The notes: a model not told the origin generated them from the sequence alone. A stretch of 64,000 bases of DNA from Sphingobacterium sp. JB170 (GCF_900163865.1 NZ_FUKU01000071.1:1-64000), one strand, 5' to 3'; shown: positions 1 to 8,612, numbered from the stretch's first letter. Made by a program: numbers and translations.

Positions 1-1071
1 GAGTTTCTGTATCATCAGCAGTGCCTTTTCGGCTCTGGGACGGTCGTTCTGCAGTGCTTTTTCAAACTCACGGCGCGCATGTGCCCAGCAGGCCAGATGC
101 GTGATGTCCTTTTTCTGTCCATACTGCTGGTATGCGGCATACCCATCCGTCTGGAGGTAACCCTTAAAGTTATCCAGCATGGATTTAGGCACGTGGCCAC
201 CACGTGAAGGATTATAGTCAAACAGTACGGTCCTGTCCAATGGGCAGTGGTATACCCAATACCAGCCCTGATGGGCAGCGCCTTTTTTATCGCTATCGAG
301 TACTTTTATGGGTGTCTCGTCAGCCTGCAGGTAACCTTTTGTTCTTGTATCGAAGACCAATTGTTCATAAAGTGGCTCAAGTTTGATCAGTGCCTCCTTT
401 GTCCAGCCTTCGATGGTCGAGGAGGCGACCTGTATGTTCTCCCTGGCGAAGATCTGCTTCTGGCGGTACAGTGGGAGATGGTCCTGGTATTTACCGGTAA
501 GTATCATTGCCAGTAAGCCTCCTCCGGGGGTACCTCTGTTGATGACACGTTCGGGAAGTTCGCCGATCTTAACGCCATCTCCATTTTTAGGCGTGTATTT
601 ATAGCGGATATAGCGTTTGATATAGAACTTTGCCGGCTCGCACTCCAATTCTTCGGTGATTTCCTTTCCGATACATACCATATCCGATAGGTCACCTTCG
701 GGATAGATCCTGATCTCTTCTACAGGTAGATGTTTAGGTAACTTAGCACGTCCCTTATGGTTAGGGCGCTTGCGTGTATACTCGATCTTTTGTTTGGTTT
801 CTTCCTGCTGTTGCTCTACTTCTACAGACCCTGCTTCAAACGGGAGTGCGATCTGGTTGGGGTCGCACTCAAAACGCTCACGCTTCTGTCCGAACTGCAT
901 GCGTTTGTACATGGCAAGCTGGGATTCCAGATATCCGATCTTTTCGTCTTTTATGGAGGAGTCTTCGGATAGGGCTGTGATCTTTTCGTCACGCTCTTTC
1001 AATGTACGGTCACGGCTGGAAATAACCTTCAGAAGGTCTTCTTTCGAGAGGTTTTCCAGCGCTGTTTCCAT
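1..1071 (-). CDS. tnpC: IS66 transposase TnpC (partial, C-terminus outside window)
   Basis: This is the transposase of the IS66 element. The minus-strand frame from ATG 1071 is open to base 1, giving 357 codons of a protein usually a little over 500 residues. The N-terminal part is charged and coiled-coil-like. It is followed by the conserved FGQKRERF block near residue 60, then a basic and Pro-rich linker (KRPNHKGRAKLPKHLP). The DDE catalytic core follows, with its first acidic residue in LQADETPIKVLD (about residue 252) and a second in LQTDGYAAY (about residue 312), then HLACWAHARREFEKA. No internal stop is seen. The missing part should carry the last catalytic Glu. The frame has no stop codon inside the window. 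Confidence 0.93.
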   Translation of the reverse strand, partial: METALENLSKEDLLKVISSRDRTLKERDEKITALSEDSSIKDEKIGYLESQLAMYKRMQFGQKRERFECDPNQIALPFEAGSVEVEQQQEETKQKIEYTRKRPNHKGRAKLPKHLPVEEIRIYPEGDLSDMVCIGKEITEELECEPAKFYIKRYIRYKYTPKNGDGVKIGELPERVINRGTPGGGLLAMILTGKYQDHLPLYRQKQIFARENIQVASSTIEGWTKEALIKLEPLYEQLVFDTRTKGYLQADETPIKVLDSDKKGAAHQGWYWVYHCPLDRTVLFDYNPSRGGHVPKSMLDNFKGYLQTDGYAAYQQYGQKKDITHLACWAHARREFEKALQNDRPRAEKALLMIQKL

Positions 1072-1106
1072 AGCCTAAAGATACGGTTTTTTCTGCGCTC
1101 CTGCAA

Positions 1107-1460
1107 TCAAAAAAGCTGTTTTTGTGGCAATGAATAACGTTTTTTCTGTATGCTTTTTACAACCTGGACGCCCTCGATGAGCAATACCAGATCGCTCCAT
1201 GACAGCTCACCTTTTTTAAGTGAAGATGTACCAAAAGTCCCCTGCTCCAGCCGTTTGTAATACAGCACAAAGCCCCCGTGTTCCCAGTGCAGAAGTTTGA
1301 TATGGGTACGGCTTCTGTTCAGAAACACAAATACCTCACCACCGGTCGGCTGGCGATGCATCACTGATATGACCAGGCCGCAAAGACCGTCAAAACTCTT
1401 GCGCATGTCGCAGTGTCCGTCGTAAAGATAAAAACGGTGAGAAGACCCCAATGAAAACAT
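1107..1460 (-). CDS. tnpB: IS66 accessory protein TnpB (IS66_Orf2 family)
   Basis: This 117-residue protein has the typical TnpB length and opening, with YLYDGHCDMRKSFDGLCGLV near residues 12-31 and the conserved EVFVFLNRSRTHIKLLHW block in the middle. TnpB is needed together with TnpA and TnpC for IS66 transposition in studied members, but its biochemical role is not settled. It starts 1 bp after the tnpA stop and is followed by tnpC, so the three are very likely co-transcribed. The frame is intact. Confidence 0.93.
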   Translation of the reverse strand: MFSLGSSHRFYLYDGHCDMRKSFDGLCGLVISVMHRQPTGGEVFVFLNRSRTHIKLLHWEHGGFVLYYKRLEQGTFGTSSLKKGELSWSDLVLLIEGVQVVKSIQKKRYSLPQKQLF

Positions 1461-1461
1461 A

Positions 1462-1743
1462 TCAGTAAAGACGTATCAACTGGGAAAGTAGACCAAGATC
1501 GGTATTTACCTTGATACGCACCCCATTGGGGTAGATAACCTCAACATCGCCTTTTCTGCCGGTATTATCCATTGCTATAAAGCCCCCGCTGGATGTATCG
1601 TTTTCTTTACTACGAGAAAACCAGTAATAAAATGTAGCCTCATTGATGCTATTTTCCGCGCAGTAGCGTTTCTTGCTCAGGCCGCTCTGCTGCCAGTCTG
1701 CTATCATAGCAAACATCTGAACTCTTTTTTCTTCTTTGCTCAT
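1462..1743 (-). CDS. tnpA: IS66 accessory protein TnpA
   Basis: This small protein (93 residues) is the first gene of the IS66 operon. The N-terminal half reads like the helix-turn-helix-type IS66 TnpA domain, with WQQSGLSKKRYCAENSINEA then TFYYWFSR. The C-terminal half has VEVIYPNGVRIKV, a motif common at the end of Bacteroidota IS66 TnpA proteins. It probably binds the element's ends or helps the transposase, and that role is inferred from the family. The ATG at 1743 is the first in frame and the upstream 130 bp contain no gene. Confidence 0.88.
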   Translation of the reverse strand: MSKEEKRVQMFAMIADWQQSGLSKKRYCAENSINEATFYYWFSRSKENDTSSGGFIAMDNTGRKGDVEVIYPNGVRIKVNTDLGLLSQLIRLY

Positions 1744-1879
1744 CCAGCAAAGCTACCCACGGCATAGGATTATTCATAGACGTGGACCATAGGGCGGATA
1801 CGACATATTGGAGTACGATATCTTTGAACTTTTAAACATGTTTTAATATAATTAGACACTAATGTTTAAACCTATCAAA

Positions 1880-1920
1880 TAACATGATAATTTAAAGCGC
1901 TACTATAAATTATCATGTTA
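1880..1920 (-). terminator. Hairpin terminator of the GNAT gene
   Basis: A perfect 15-bp inverted repeat pairs 1880-1894 with 1906-1920 around an 11-nt loop. It overlaps the stop codon of the minus-strand GNAT gene. The stem is AT-rich and there is no clean U-tract on either side, so it may act as a bidirectional transcription end or an mRNA 3' stabiliser. It also separates the GNAT gene from the IS66 element. Confidence 0.6.
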
Positions 1921-2424
1921 TTTTAAAGTGGCACTTTTAATGAATTTTTCGGTCGGTAATCCATTTTCAAAACCGCGAAAAAAGCTCCTAAATCCAAATT
2001 TTTCAAGTAGACGCCTTGAGGCTGCGTTTTCTGGATGTATAATACCAATTATATCTTTTGTGGGGTCGATATACTGTGCAAGATTTAACAAGTCCTGACA
2101 AATTTTTGATCCTAATCCCTGTCTCCAATATTCTTTCTTTAGAAGATACCCAATCTCAAAGACCGTCGGATCATCGAGATAATACACCAATTTGCATTCA
2201 CCTAGAACATCTTTTGTGTTTTGATCTAACACCTGGAAGTAACCAATTGAATGTTGTTGGTTGTTGATCGATAGAATTGAGTTAAATTTTGCCTTAGATT
2301 GAATGCCATCCATCCCGAGGCCAGTAATATAGTACATTACTTCGGAACACCGAACTAATTGTTGATAATCGGGTAAATCATCTTTTACATATTTCTTTAA
2401 TTCAATAACGCGTTCCATACTCAC
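1918..2424 (-). CDS. GNAT-family N-acetyltransferase
   Basis: This is a 168-residue acetyltransferase of the GNAT fold, RimJ/RimL-like subgroup. The acetyl-CoA binding loop is visible as YWRQGLGSKICQDLL (about residues 99-113), preceded by the beta-strand FEIGYLLKKE. The typical C-terminal segment HPENAASRRLLEKFGF (about 130-145) is also present. Such proteins transfer an acetyl group from acetyl-CoA to an amine, but the substrate cannot be told from sequence. The gene stands alone between the IS66 element and a convergent-free gap of 128 bp before the M1 peptidase gene. The ATG at 2424 is the natural start. Confidence 0.85.
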   Translation of the reverse strand: MSMERVIELKKYVKDDLPDYQQLVRCSEVMYYITGLGMDGIQSKAKFNSILSINNQQHSIGYFQVLDQNTKDVLGECKLVYYLDDPTVFEIGYLLKKEYWRQGLGSKICQDLLNLAQYIDPTKDIIGIIHPENAASRRLLEKFGFRSFFRGFENGLPTEKFIKSATLK

Positions 2425-2509
2425 TAAGATACACTTTTTGCAGTCTCAAATAGACACCGTCGATTTCTAGATGAAAATAGGGCGAGAGAATTAATTAAAT
2501 CACATATAT

Positions 2510-2549
2510 AGTATTCAAGGTCCTAACAATATTTAGGACCCTGAATACT
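2510..2549 (-). terminator. Hairpin terminator of the M1 peptidase gene
   Basis: A 16-bp stem (2510-2525 with 2534-2549, one mismatch, 8-nt loop) lies 3 bp past the stop codon of the minus-strand peptidase gene. The position fits a Rho-independent terminator, although the tail is AT-mixed and not a clean U-run. Confidence 0.65.
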
Positions 2550-2552
2550 TAA

Positions 2553-4415
2553 TTAATTTTCGTAGAGGTTGTTCGATGAATCGATATCTGCTAACCGTAA
2601 CGACGGGTCGATTTGTACTTTGACAGGCTTCTTGGTTACTTTAATGTTGTAATTCGGATTTGTCCAAAACCAATCTTCAAGCGTTGTTCTGGTAATGCCT
2701 TGGTACATTACTAACTGCTCGGTAGGCTTTTCTCCACGCATTTCGCGAAGCGGAATGTAGAAGAGCTCTTTGCTACCGTCTTCGTATTCCACGAGAAGAT
2801 CAAGTGGCATAGCGAAATTTGATTTGTTCGTGAGGCGAATTTCGTTTTCGGTAACGCTCTCAATAGCATAATCTATTGTCCGAGTCGTATTGATAAATAG
2901 GTTAAAGTACCATTTAAGATTCATGCCTGAAGTTTCTTCTGCCACGCGTTTGAAGTCATTTGGCGTAGGATGCTTGAACTTCCAACGGTCGTAAAAGCTT
3001 AGAAATGTTTTTTGAAGATTCTCTTTACCGATAATATAACCAAGCTGCTCGGCAAGAACTTGTCCTTTATTGTAAGCTGCATTTCCGTAGGCATAGTTCG
3101 TATCGTAATAGTCTGCAAGTAGGCTTATCGGTTCCTCTTTTCCCGAGAGCGCTAGTTTGTAATACGAGCGGTATGCATTTATCACAGGATTACTCTTGAG
3201 GGCTCCCTTTTTTTCGAAGAGACTTTGAAATGCATACTCTTCAATATAGCTGGTGAAGCCTTCGTCGAACCATTCGTCAACAGTTTCGTTAATACCGAAT
3301 AGTTGTTGGTACCAGGAGTGAGCTGCCTCATGGAAAATTACGCCCACCAAACTCTTAATGTCACGCCCTCCTGTAATAAGTGTGGCCGTTCCATATTCCA
3401 TCCCACCGTCTCCTCCTTGAATAATACTGTACGTAGGCCATGGGTAGGCACCAAAGTGCTCCCCACAATAATCAAAGAACTCAGTGGACAGCGACAGTGC
3501 TGTTTTCCAGTTTTCTTTGACTTGTTTGTTTGTCGGCAAGTAAACCGTATAGATGGTCGTTCCTCCATTCGATGTAGCGGAGTCTACTTCAAATTTAGGA
3601 TCTGCCGCCCATACGAAATCGTGGATGTTTTCTGCTTTGAAATTCCAAGTTGCTTTGCCATTCTTCGCGGCAATTTTGGCTTTCTTGTCGTAACCTTTAA
3701 CCTGTAGCGGGTTTTGGAGTCTGCCCGAAGCGCCCACAACATAGTCTTTGTTTAGGTTTATGGTGACATCGAAGTTGCCGAATGGAGCGATAAACTCGCG
3801 CGCCACGTATTCATCCAGATGCCACCCAAATTCATCGAATTGTGCCATTTTCGGATACCACTGCGCCATCGATAACGCGACACCCTCTTTCGAGTTGCGC
3901 CCACTACGACGAATTTGTTCGGGAATTTGGGCTTCCCATTTCATTTCGATGGTTGCGGTCTTACCCTGGGTGATAGGTTGAGCTAGGGTGACTTCTAGAA
4001 TAGTTCCATCAACTTTATAGTTTGCGGCTTGACCGTCAACGGTAAGGCTGCCGATCTTTTGATAACCGATCTGATCGGGCTTCAATACAGCAATGCGGCT
4101 TTGGTACTTTGGATTTTCTCTAGTGCCGATATTGGTGCTCATGCGCGCATCGGGGTCGATGATGTTTGTCAACCGGTAATCCATCATGCTGCCAGGTTGA
4201 AAGGCATTAAAATACAGGTGAAAATAGATCTTAGGAAGATCATGGTTTGAATTGTTGGTGTATTTTAGGGTCATTTCACCAAGGTATTGATAGTTTTTTT
4301 CATCTACCTCAACGTTCATTTTATAATCCACGTGTTGTTGCCAATAGCCGGGACGCTGTGCTGAGGCCGCCGTTGCCAATAGCGCTAAAACAGTAAAAAG
4401 TATGATTTTTTTCAT
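2553..4415 (-). CDS. Secreted M1-family metallopeptidase (aminopeptidase N-like)
   Basis: This 620-residue zinc peptidase has a Sec signal peptide (MKKIILFTVLALLATAASA). The M1 exopeptidase loop GGMEYGT is near residue 338, and the zinc site HEAAH is at 362-366, with the third ligand Glu at about 385 in EWFDEGF. M1 enzymes remove N-terminal residues from peptides. The signal peptide and the absence of membrane segments point to a periplasmic or surface enzyme. It follows a small membrane-protein gene by 12 bp, so the two are probably one operon. The N-terminal third (about residues 25-220) is the beta-rich M1 domain. All catalytic residues expected for M1 are visible. Confidence 0.9.
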   Translation of the reverse strand: MKKIILFTVLALLATAASAQRPGYWQQHVDYKMNVEVDEKNYQYLGEMTLKYTNNSNHDLPKIYFHLYFNAFQPGSMMDYRLTNIIDPDARMSTNIGTRENPKYQSRIAVLKPDQIGYQKIGSLTVDGQAANYKVDGTILEVTLAQPITQGKTATIEMKWEAQIPEQIRRSGRNSKEGVALSMAQWYPKMAQFDEFGWHLDEYVAREFIAPFGNFDVTINLNKDYVVGASGRLQNPLQVKGYDKKAKIAAKNGKATWNFKAENIHDFVWAADPKFEVDSATSNGGTTIYTVYLPTNKQVKENWKTALSLSTEFFDYCGEHFGAYPWPTYSIIQGGDGGMEYGTATLITGGRDIKSLVGVIFHEAAHSWYQQLFGINETVDEWFDEGFTSYIEEYAFQSLFEKKGALKSNPVINAYRSYYKLALSGKEEPISLLADYYDTNYAYGNAAYNKGQVLAEQLGYIIGKENLQKTFLSFYDRWKFKHPTPNDFKRVAEETSGMNLKWYFNLFINTTRTIDYAIESVTENEIRLTNKSNFAMPLDLLVEYEDGSKELFYIPLREMRGEKPTEQLVMYQGITRTTLEDWFWTNPNYNIKVTKKPVKVQIDPSLRLADIDSSNNLYEN

Positions 4416-4427
4416 ATTCGAGTTTAG

Positions 4428-4865
4428 TTATGCATAATAATATTCCACGCCGTGTGTCTTTAAAACGTGCATGAGGGAGTCCAAGTCATCGGAGGCTTGA
4501 AAAAGTTTATTTCGCCAGTAGCGCTTAGGTTGCTTTGCATCCTTCACGAAGATCATGATCAGATTTCCGCCGGAGCGAGGCACGTTACGGATATATCTTA
4601 TCGTACCGAGGTCAATATCTTGGGCTTTGTTTTTGAAACTGATCGACAAGCGATCTTTTTCGATTGTCCACCGGGAGGGGTTGGCGCTCCATTTTATTCC
4701 TAAAAATAGAGATAGGGGCACACTGAGAAGGACGACAATAATTTTTAGTACTTCTTGTATGGGCAGTCTAGCTACTAAAAGTGCCGCCATACACACGCCT
4801 GTTAATAGCAGGATCATGTATTTCCCTCGATGTAAGGTTGCAATTTCAAAGTTGACTTCGCACAT
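4428..4865 (-). CDS. Small membrane protein, unknown function
   Basis: I do not recognise this 145-residue protein. It has two adjacent hydrophobic segments (about residues 16-33 and 40-56), then a soluble part with alternating beta-like stretches (WTIEKDRLSISF, IRYIRNVPRSGGNLIMIFV). This layout resembles short bacterial PH-like membrane proteins, but that is only a guess. It shares an apparent operon with the downstream M1 peptidase. A TAATTTTG (-7-like) motif on the minus strand at 4877-4870 lies only 4 bp before the ATG. Confidence 0.6.
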   Translation of the reverse strand: MCEVNFEIATLHRGKYMILLLTGVCMAALLVARLPIQEVLKIIVVLLSVPLSLFLGIKWSANPSRWTIEKDRLSISFKNKAQDIDLGTIRYIRNVPRSGGNLIMIFVKDAKQPKRYWRNKLFQASDDLDSLMHVLKTHGVEYYYA

Positions 4866-4869
4866 GCTT

Positions 4870-4877
4870 CAAAATTA
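4870..4877 (-). promoter_or_regulatory. -7 promoter motif (TAATTTTG) before the small membrane protein gene
   Basis: The octamer matches the Bacteroidota TAnnTTTG -7 consensus and ends 4 bp before the ATG at 4865. That would place the transcript start at or almost at the start codon. No convincing -33 element was seen. Confidence 0.35.
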
Positions 4878-4940
4878 ACAAAGCCCATTTAAAAAACGAC
4901 GTTTTTGCAAAGATTCATTTGAAAACTGGTGCCAGCGAGT

Positions 4941-4972
4941 AAAAAAAAACGCCTCAAAATAGATTGAAGCGT
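4941..4972 (-). terminator. Intrinsic terminator of the M23 peptidase gene
   Basis: A 9-bp stem (4949-4957 with 4964-4972, one G/U-type mismatch, 6-nt loop) is followed on the minus strand by nine U residues (4949-4941). It lies 22 bp past the M23 stop codon and is a classical Rho-independent terminator. Confidence 0.85.
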
Positions 4973-4994
4973 CACGATCATGCACCAAATGATT

Positions 4995-5852
4995 CTAGAA
5001 ATTAAAATATTTCGCAGGGTTTACTTTCCTACTATTAACGAGTACTTCGTAGTGCAGATGCGGTCCTGTACTGCGCCCCGTGCTGCCCAGCAATCCAACG
5101 ATTTCGCCTGCTTCCACATATTCTCCTTTTTTTACGCGTGTGCGTACTAAGTGCGCATAGCGTGTTTCATACCCATTACTATGTTTCATCATCACGACAT
5201 AGCCGTAATTCCCTTGGTAGCCCGCGAAAGTTACTTCCCCCTTTGCTGTTGATTTTACCGGATCCCCGGTTTTTCCTTTAAGGTCGACGCCCGAGTGCAT
5301 TTCTCGACCGCGATTGGTAAACGGATTTCTACGGTATCCGAAGGGCGAAGTAATACGACCGGGGTGGGGCGTACCTAGCGGCATTCCTTCAAGTCTGTTT
5401 TCTAATTTTATGAGTTGCTCTTTGTAAAATTGAGATAGCTCAATGAGGTAGTCGTCACTTTCTTCTTCGATAGGTCCTCCAACGTTTTCCATCTTGATCG
5501 CCTTGAGCCCACGTTTCTTCATTTTTTGATTGATACGTTCTAAGGTGCTGTCGATCGAATTGAAAGATTTTTTCATTTCTTCAGCCGTCGTCTGGCTGTC
5601 GAACTCATCTTTTTCGAGTTGACGATTCTGAGCTTTCAGGTCATTAATTTGGCGACCATAAACTGTGGTATAACGTTCTGAGGTATATTGTCTGACCGCG
5701 AAAATTGCAGTTAACACGATAGCCGATATCAAAATAATTGATGAAATCATTACTTTTTTCCAATGGGTGACAACGACTGTCGGGACTTGTATTTTTTTTG
5801 TAGATGTACCATCCGGTTCGACGAAGAGCACGGATGTTTTTTTCTTTAGCAT
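4995..5852 (-). CDS. M23 family metallopeptidase (LytM-type peptidoglycan endopeptidase)
   Basis: This 285-residue envelope protein has a short cytoplasmic N-terminus, one membrane segment (about residues 34-52) and a coiled coil (about 60-140). The C-terminal LytM domain (about 165-285) has its zinc ligands visible in MHSGVDLKGK (His and Asp) and in GPHLHYEV (the HxH pair). It should therefore be catalytically competent, cutting peptide cross-links in the cell wall, and not an EnvC/NlpD-type degenerate activator. The start is supported by an unusually strong AAGGAG ribosome site right before the ATG. A TACTTTTG -7 motif lies at 5895-5888. It is divergent from mutY. Confidence 0.9.
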   Translation of the reverse strand: MLKKKTSVLFVEPDGTSTKKIQVPTVVVTHWKKVMISSIILISAIVLTAIFAVRQYTSERYTTVYGRQINDLKAQNRQLEKDEFDSQTTAEEMKKSFNSIDSTLERINQKMKKRGLKAIKMENVGGPIEEESDDYLIELSQFYKEQLIKLENRLEGMPLGTPHPGRITSPFGYRRNPFTNRGREMHSGVDLKGKTGDPVKSTAKGEVTFAGYQGNYGYVVMMKHSNGYETRYAHLVRTRVKKGEYVEAGEIVGLLGSTGRSTGPHLHYEVLVNSRKVNPAKYFNF

Positions 5853-5887
5853 ATCTCCTTAGTAAAAACATTTTATGTTACGGTGCA

Positions 5888-5895
5888 CAAAAGTA
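5888..5895 (-). promoter_or_regulatory. -7 promoter motif (TACTTTTG) of the M23 gene
   Basis: This octamer matches TAnnTTTG on the minus strand, 35 bp before the M23 ATG. It leaves a leader of roughly 30 nt that contains AAGGAG. Confidence 0.5.
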
Positions 5896-5983
5896 ACTTA
5901 TCATGTTGTTTGTAGTCAATATTTTACATTTTTTAACATTTTTAACACCTATGGTTATTGTTAAAAATTGACCAACTTTGTGA

Positions 5984-7051
5984 ATGTCATTTTCTCAAAA
6001 ACTGATAGATTGGTACCAGGTCAATGGACGTGAATTACCTTGGCGGACAACGTCTGACCCTTATGTTATATGGCTCTCGGAGATCATCCTCCAGCAGACG
6101 CGCGTGGAGCAGGGGTTACCCTATTTTTATCGGTTCCTCCAAGAGTTCCCGATTGTAACAAAATTTGCCGCCGCAGACCAAGAATTCATTCTGCGCTTGT
6201 GGCAGGGCTTGGGGTATTATTCCAGAGCCCGAAATATGCAAAAGGCGGCCAAAATGGTCGTTGAGGAATATGGAGGAGTATTTCCCGGTGGCTATGATCA
6301 AGCGATTCGACTGCCTGGGGTCGGCGAATATACGGCGGCGGCAATAGCTTCATTCTCTTCCAATGAGCCCCGGGCGGTAGTGGATGGAAACGTGTATCGC
6401 GTGTTGTCCCGTTATTTCGGGGTTTCCGAGCCCATCAATAGCTCGGCAGGTAAGAAACTGTTTGCGAGCCTCGCCCAACAGATGCTGGATGTGCGGGATC
6501 CGGGAACCTACAATCAAGCCATAATGGATTTTGGCGCGCTGCAGTGTAAACCCAAGAATCCCGGCTGTGATCAATGTGTATTTAGGCTGGAATGCGCCGC
6601 TTACCAATCCGGACAGACACATGTTCTTCCGGTGAAGATCAAAAGCCGCGTTAGCCGCGATCGTTATTTTCATTATTTTCTGATTGCCGATCAGCACGGG
6701 TTGCTCATGGTACAGCGCGGCGATAAAGATGTCTGGGCGAATTTATATGAGTTTCCTTTATATCAGACAGATACAAGCTTGCCGGTTGATGAATTATTCA
6801 AAGAGCTTTCGGATTCGAGTTATTTCGGCCAGCCGATAACGTTAGATAAGATCGGTAGGCAGGTGAAGCACGTGCTCAGCCATCAAAATATTTACGCCTG
6901 TTTTTATTTGGTGCGTGGATTCTCTTCGATAAAAGATAAAAAGTGTTTAGGGGACTACTATATGTGGGATAAAATAGATAATTTAGCTAAACACAAACTA
7001 ATATTCTCGTTTCTGGAAGAGAACAAACATCTGATTGATACTAAATTATAG
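5984..7051 (+). CDS. mutY: A/G-specific adenine DNA glycosylase
   Basis: MutY removes adenine mispaired with 8-oxoguanine. The 355-residue protein shows the catalytic Glu in WLSEIILQQTR (Glu33) and the helix-hairpin-helix LPGVGEYTAAA (110-120). The catalytic Asp is Asp134 in AVVDGNVYR. The four-cysteine Fe-S site is at C188, C195, C198 and C204 (C-x6-C-x2-C-x5-C). The C-terminal third (about 225-350) is the Nudix-like 8-oxoG recognition domain, with the block LLMVQRGDKDVWANLYEFPL. ssb follows after 2 bp, so the pair is one operon, a common arrangement in Sphingobacteriaceae. All key residues are present. Confidence 0.96.
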   Translation: MSFSQKLIDWYQVNGRELPWRTTSDPYVIWLSEIILQQTRVEQGLPYFYRFLQEFPIVTKFAAADQEFILRLWQGLGYYSRARNMQKAAKMVVEEYGGVFPGGYDQAIRLPGVGEYTAAAIASFSSNEPRAVVDGNVYRVLSRYFGVSEPINSSAGKKLFASLAQQMLDVRDPGTYNQAIMDFGALQCKPKNPGCDQCVFRLECAAYQSGQTHVLPVKIKSRVSRDRYFHYFLIADQHGLLMVQRGDKDVWANLYEFPLYQTDTSLPVDELFKELSDSSYFGQPITLDKIGRQVKHVLSHQNIYACFYLVRGFSSIKDKKCLGDYYMWDKIDNLAKHKLIFSFLEENKHLIDTKL

Positions 7052-7053
7052 AA

Positions 7054-7500
7054 ATGGCGAGCGTTAATAAAGTTATATTGGTGGGGCATTTGGGTAAAGA
7101 TCCCGAAGTAAGATATTTGGATGGCAATGTCACGGTGTGTAGTTTCTCCTTAGCGACTTCAGAAAATTATAACAAGGATGGAGCCCGCGTGCAGCATACG
7201 GAATGGCATAATATTGTCATGTGGCGAACGTTGGCCGAGATGGCCGTGAAATATCTGAAGAAAGGAAAGCTTATTTACATTGAAGGGCATCTGCGTACGC
7301 GTAACTTCGAGGATCGCGATGGTAATCGACGTTTTGTAACGGAGATTGTGGGGGAAAGTTTCAAACTCTTGGGGCGTCCTTCGGATTTCAATCCCCCGGC
7401 GAAGGAACCTACAGAAACCCAGAATACCGATGAAGCGGATAAAAACCAGGACGTAGATTTCCTAGAGAACAACGACGATAACGACGGTTTGCCATTTTAA
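7054..7500 (+). CDS. ssb: Single-stranded DNA-binding protein
   Basis: This 148-residue protein has an N-terminal OB fold (residues 1-108, opening MASVNKVILVGHLGKDPEVR). A Pro/Glu/Asn-rich acidic linker follows, and then the acidic C-terminal tip DDNDGLPF, which in SSB proteins recruits replication and repair partners. It binds single-stranded DNA during replication, recombination and repair. It lies 2 bp downstream of mutY and is very likely co-transcribed with it. Confidence 0.96.
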   Translation: MASVNKVILVGHLGKDPEVRYLDGNVTVCSFSLATSENYNKDGARVQHTEWHNIVMWRTLAEMAVKYLKKGKLIYIEGHLRTRNFEDRDGNRRFVTEIVGESFKLLGRPSDFNPPAKEPTETQNTDEADKNQDVDFLENNDDNDGLPF

Positions 7501-7510
7501 AATTGTTGCT

Positions 7511-7537
7511 CGAGCACGGAAAAATTCAGTGTGCTCG
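7511..7537 (+). terminator. Possible weak terminator after ssb
   Basis: A 7-bp GC-rich inverted repeat (7511-7517 with 7531-7537, 13-nt loop) lies 10 bp after the ssb stop. There is no U-run, so this is only a possible 3' end signal. Confidence 0.3.
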
Positions 7538-7561
7538 CGGACGACTTTAATTATTTTGCCG

Positions 7562-7569
7562 TATCTTTG
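7562..7569 (+). promoter_or_regulatory. -7 promoter motif (TATCTTTG) of pheS
   Basis: A match to the Bacteroidota TAnnTTTG consensus ends 5 bp before the pheS ATG. If functional, the mRNA would start at or next to the start codon (leaderless or nearly so). Confidence 0.5.
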
Positions 7570-7574
7570 GCCTT

Positions 7575-8612
7575 ATGTTGCAGGATAAAATTAAGCAGTA
7601 TACAGGAGAAATTAATGCTTTTCAAGCTACCTCGGCGGCCGATGTGGAGAACTATCGGTTGAAGTTCCTTGTTGCAAAAGGCATCATTAAATCGTTATTC
7701 GAAGAATTTAAGACGGTATCGATCGAGGAAAAGAGAACTTTAGGAAAAGAATTGAACGAATTTAAACAGCTTGCTGAAGCCAAATATTCCGAATATCAAT
7801 CGTTATTCAGTGGTACCTCCCAAGAAGTAAAAAGGGAAGAAGGGGATCTAACTCTTCCGGGGACTGGCTTTCAGATGGGGTCCAGACATCCCTTATCGTT
7901 AGTCCGTAAGGAAATTGTCGAGATTTTTAAAAAGCTTGGTTTTATCGTTGCTGAAGGGCCTGAAATAGAAAATGACTGGCATAACTTTTCAGCTCTAAAT
8001 TTTCCACCGGAGCACCCTGCTCGTGATATGCAGGATACTTTTTTTGTCGAAAAGCAAGAAGGGAACGATATTGCGCTACGTACGCACACCTCTTCGGTAC
8101 AGGTACGATTAATGGAGATGGGCAAACCACCGTTTCGTGCTATTATGCCCGGCCGCGTGTATAGAAATGAAGCGATTTCTGCACGTGCACACTGTTTCTT
8201 TCATCAAGTAGAAGGACTCTATGTGGATGAAAACGTTTCTTTCGCCGACTTAAAACAAACCCTTTTCCATTTTGTGCAAGAGCTATACGGTGAAGGAACC
8301 AAAGTGCGTTTCCGCCCGTCGTATTTCCCTTTTACCGAACCATCAGCGGAGATGGATATCTCCTGTACTATATGTAAAGGTGCAGGGTGTCAGCTTTGTA
8401 AACATTCCGGATGGGTAGAGATCCTAGGGTGTGGTATGGTTGATCCGAATGTGCTAAATAATTGTGGAATTGACAGTAAGAAGTATTCCGGATTCGCCTT
8501 CGGGATGGGCATCGAACGTATTACCAATCTGAAATACGAAATTCGCGATCTTCGTCTTTTCTCGGAGAATGATGTTCGATTTTTGTCGCAATTTGAAACT
8601 GAAATCGTTTAA
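7575..8612 (+). CDS. pheS: Phenylalanine--tRNA ligase alpha subunit
   Basis: PheS carries the active site that charges tRNA-Phe, working as a heterotetramer with PheT. The 345-residue protein has an N-terminal coiled-coil arm (1-90). The class II core shows RTHTSSVQVRLM, GRVYRNEAISARAHCFFHQV (motif 2 region), the FPFTEPSAEMDI block and GMGIERI (motif 3). A C-x2-C-x4-C-x2-C cluster (CTICKGAGCQLC, about residues 262-273) lies between the motifs, as in many Bacteroidota PheS proteins, and may bind zinc. pheT is not in the neighbourhood. The gene seems to have its own promoter just upstream. Confidence 0.96.
   Translation: MLQDKIKQYTGEINAFQATSAADVENYRLKFLVAKGIIKSLFEEFKTVSIEEKRTLGKELNEFKQLAEAKYSEYQSLFSGTSQEVKREEGDLTLPGTGFQMGSRHPLSLVRKEIVEIFKKLGFIVAEGPEIENDWHNFSALNFPPEHPARDMQDTFFVEKQEGNDIALRTHTSSVQVRLMEMGKPPFRAIMPGRVYRNEAISARAHCFFHQVEGLYVDENVSFADLKQTLFHFVQELYGEGTKVRFRPSYFPFTEPSAEMDISCTICKGAGCQLCKHSGWVEILGCGMVDPNVLNNCGIDSKKYSGFAFGMGIERITNLKYEIRDLRLFSENDVRFLSQFETEIV

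Larger units (their letters stand above)
1..1743 (-). mobile_element. IS66-family insertion sequence, cut by the left window edge
   Basis: Three consecutive minus-strand genes have the IS66 order tnpA (1462-1743), tnpB (1107-1460) and tnpC (1071 to the edge). TnpA and TnpB are 1 bp apart, and TnpB and TnpC are about 35 bp apart. The tnpA-proximal end of the element must lie between 1743 and the next gene's terminator near 1880. I could not identify the terminal inverted repeat or a target duplication because the other end is outside the window, so the right boundary given is only the tnpA start. The three reading frames seen are open, so the copy could be active. Confidence 0.9.
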
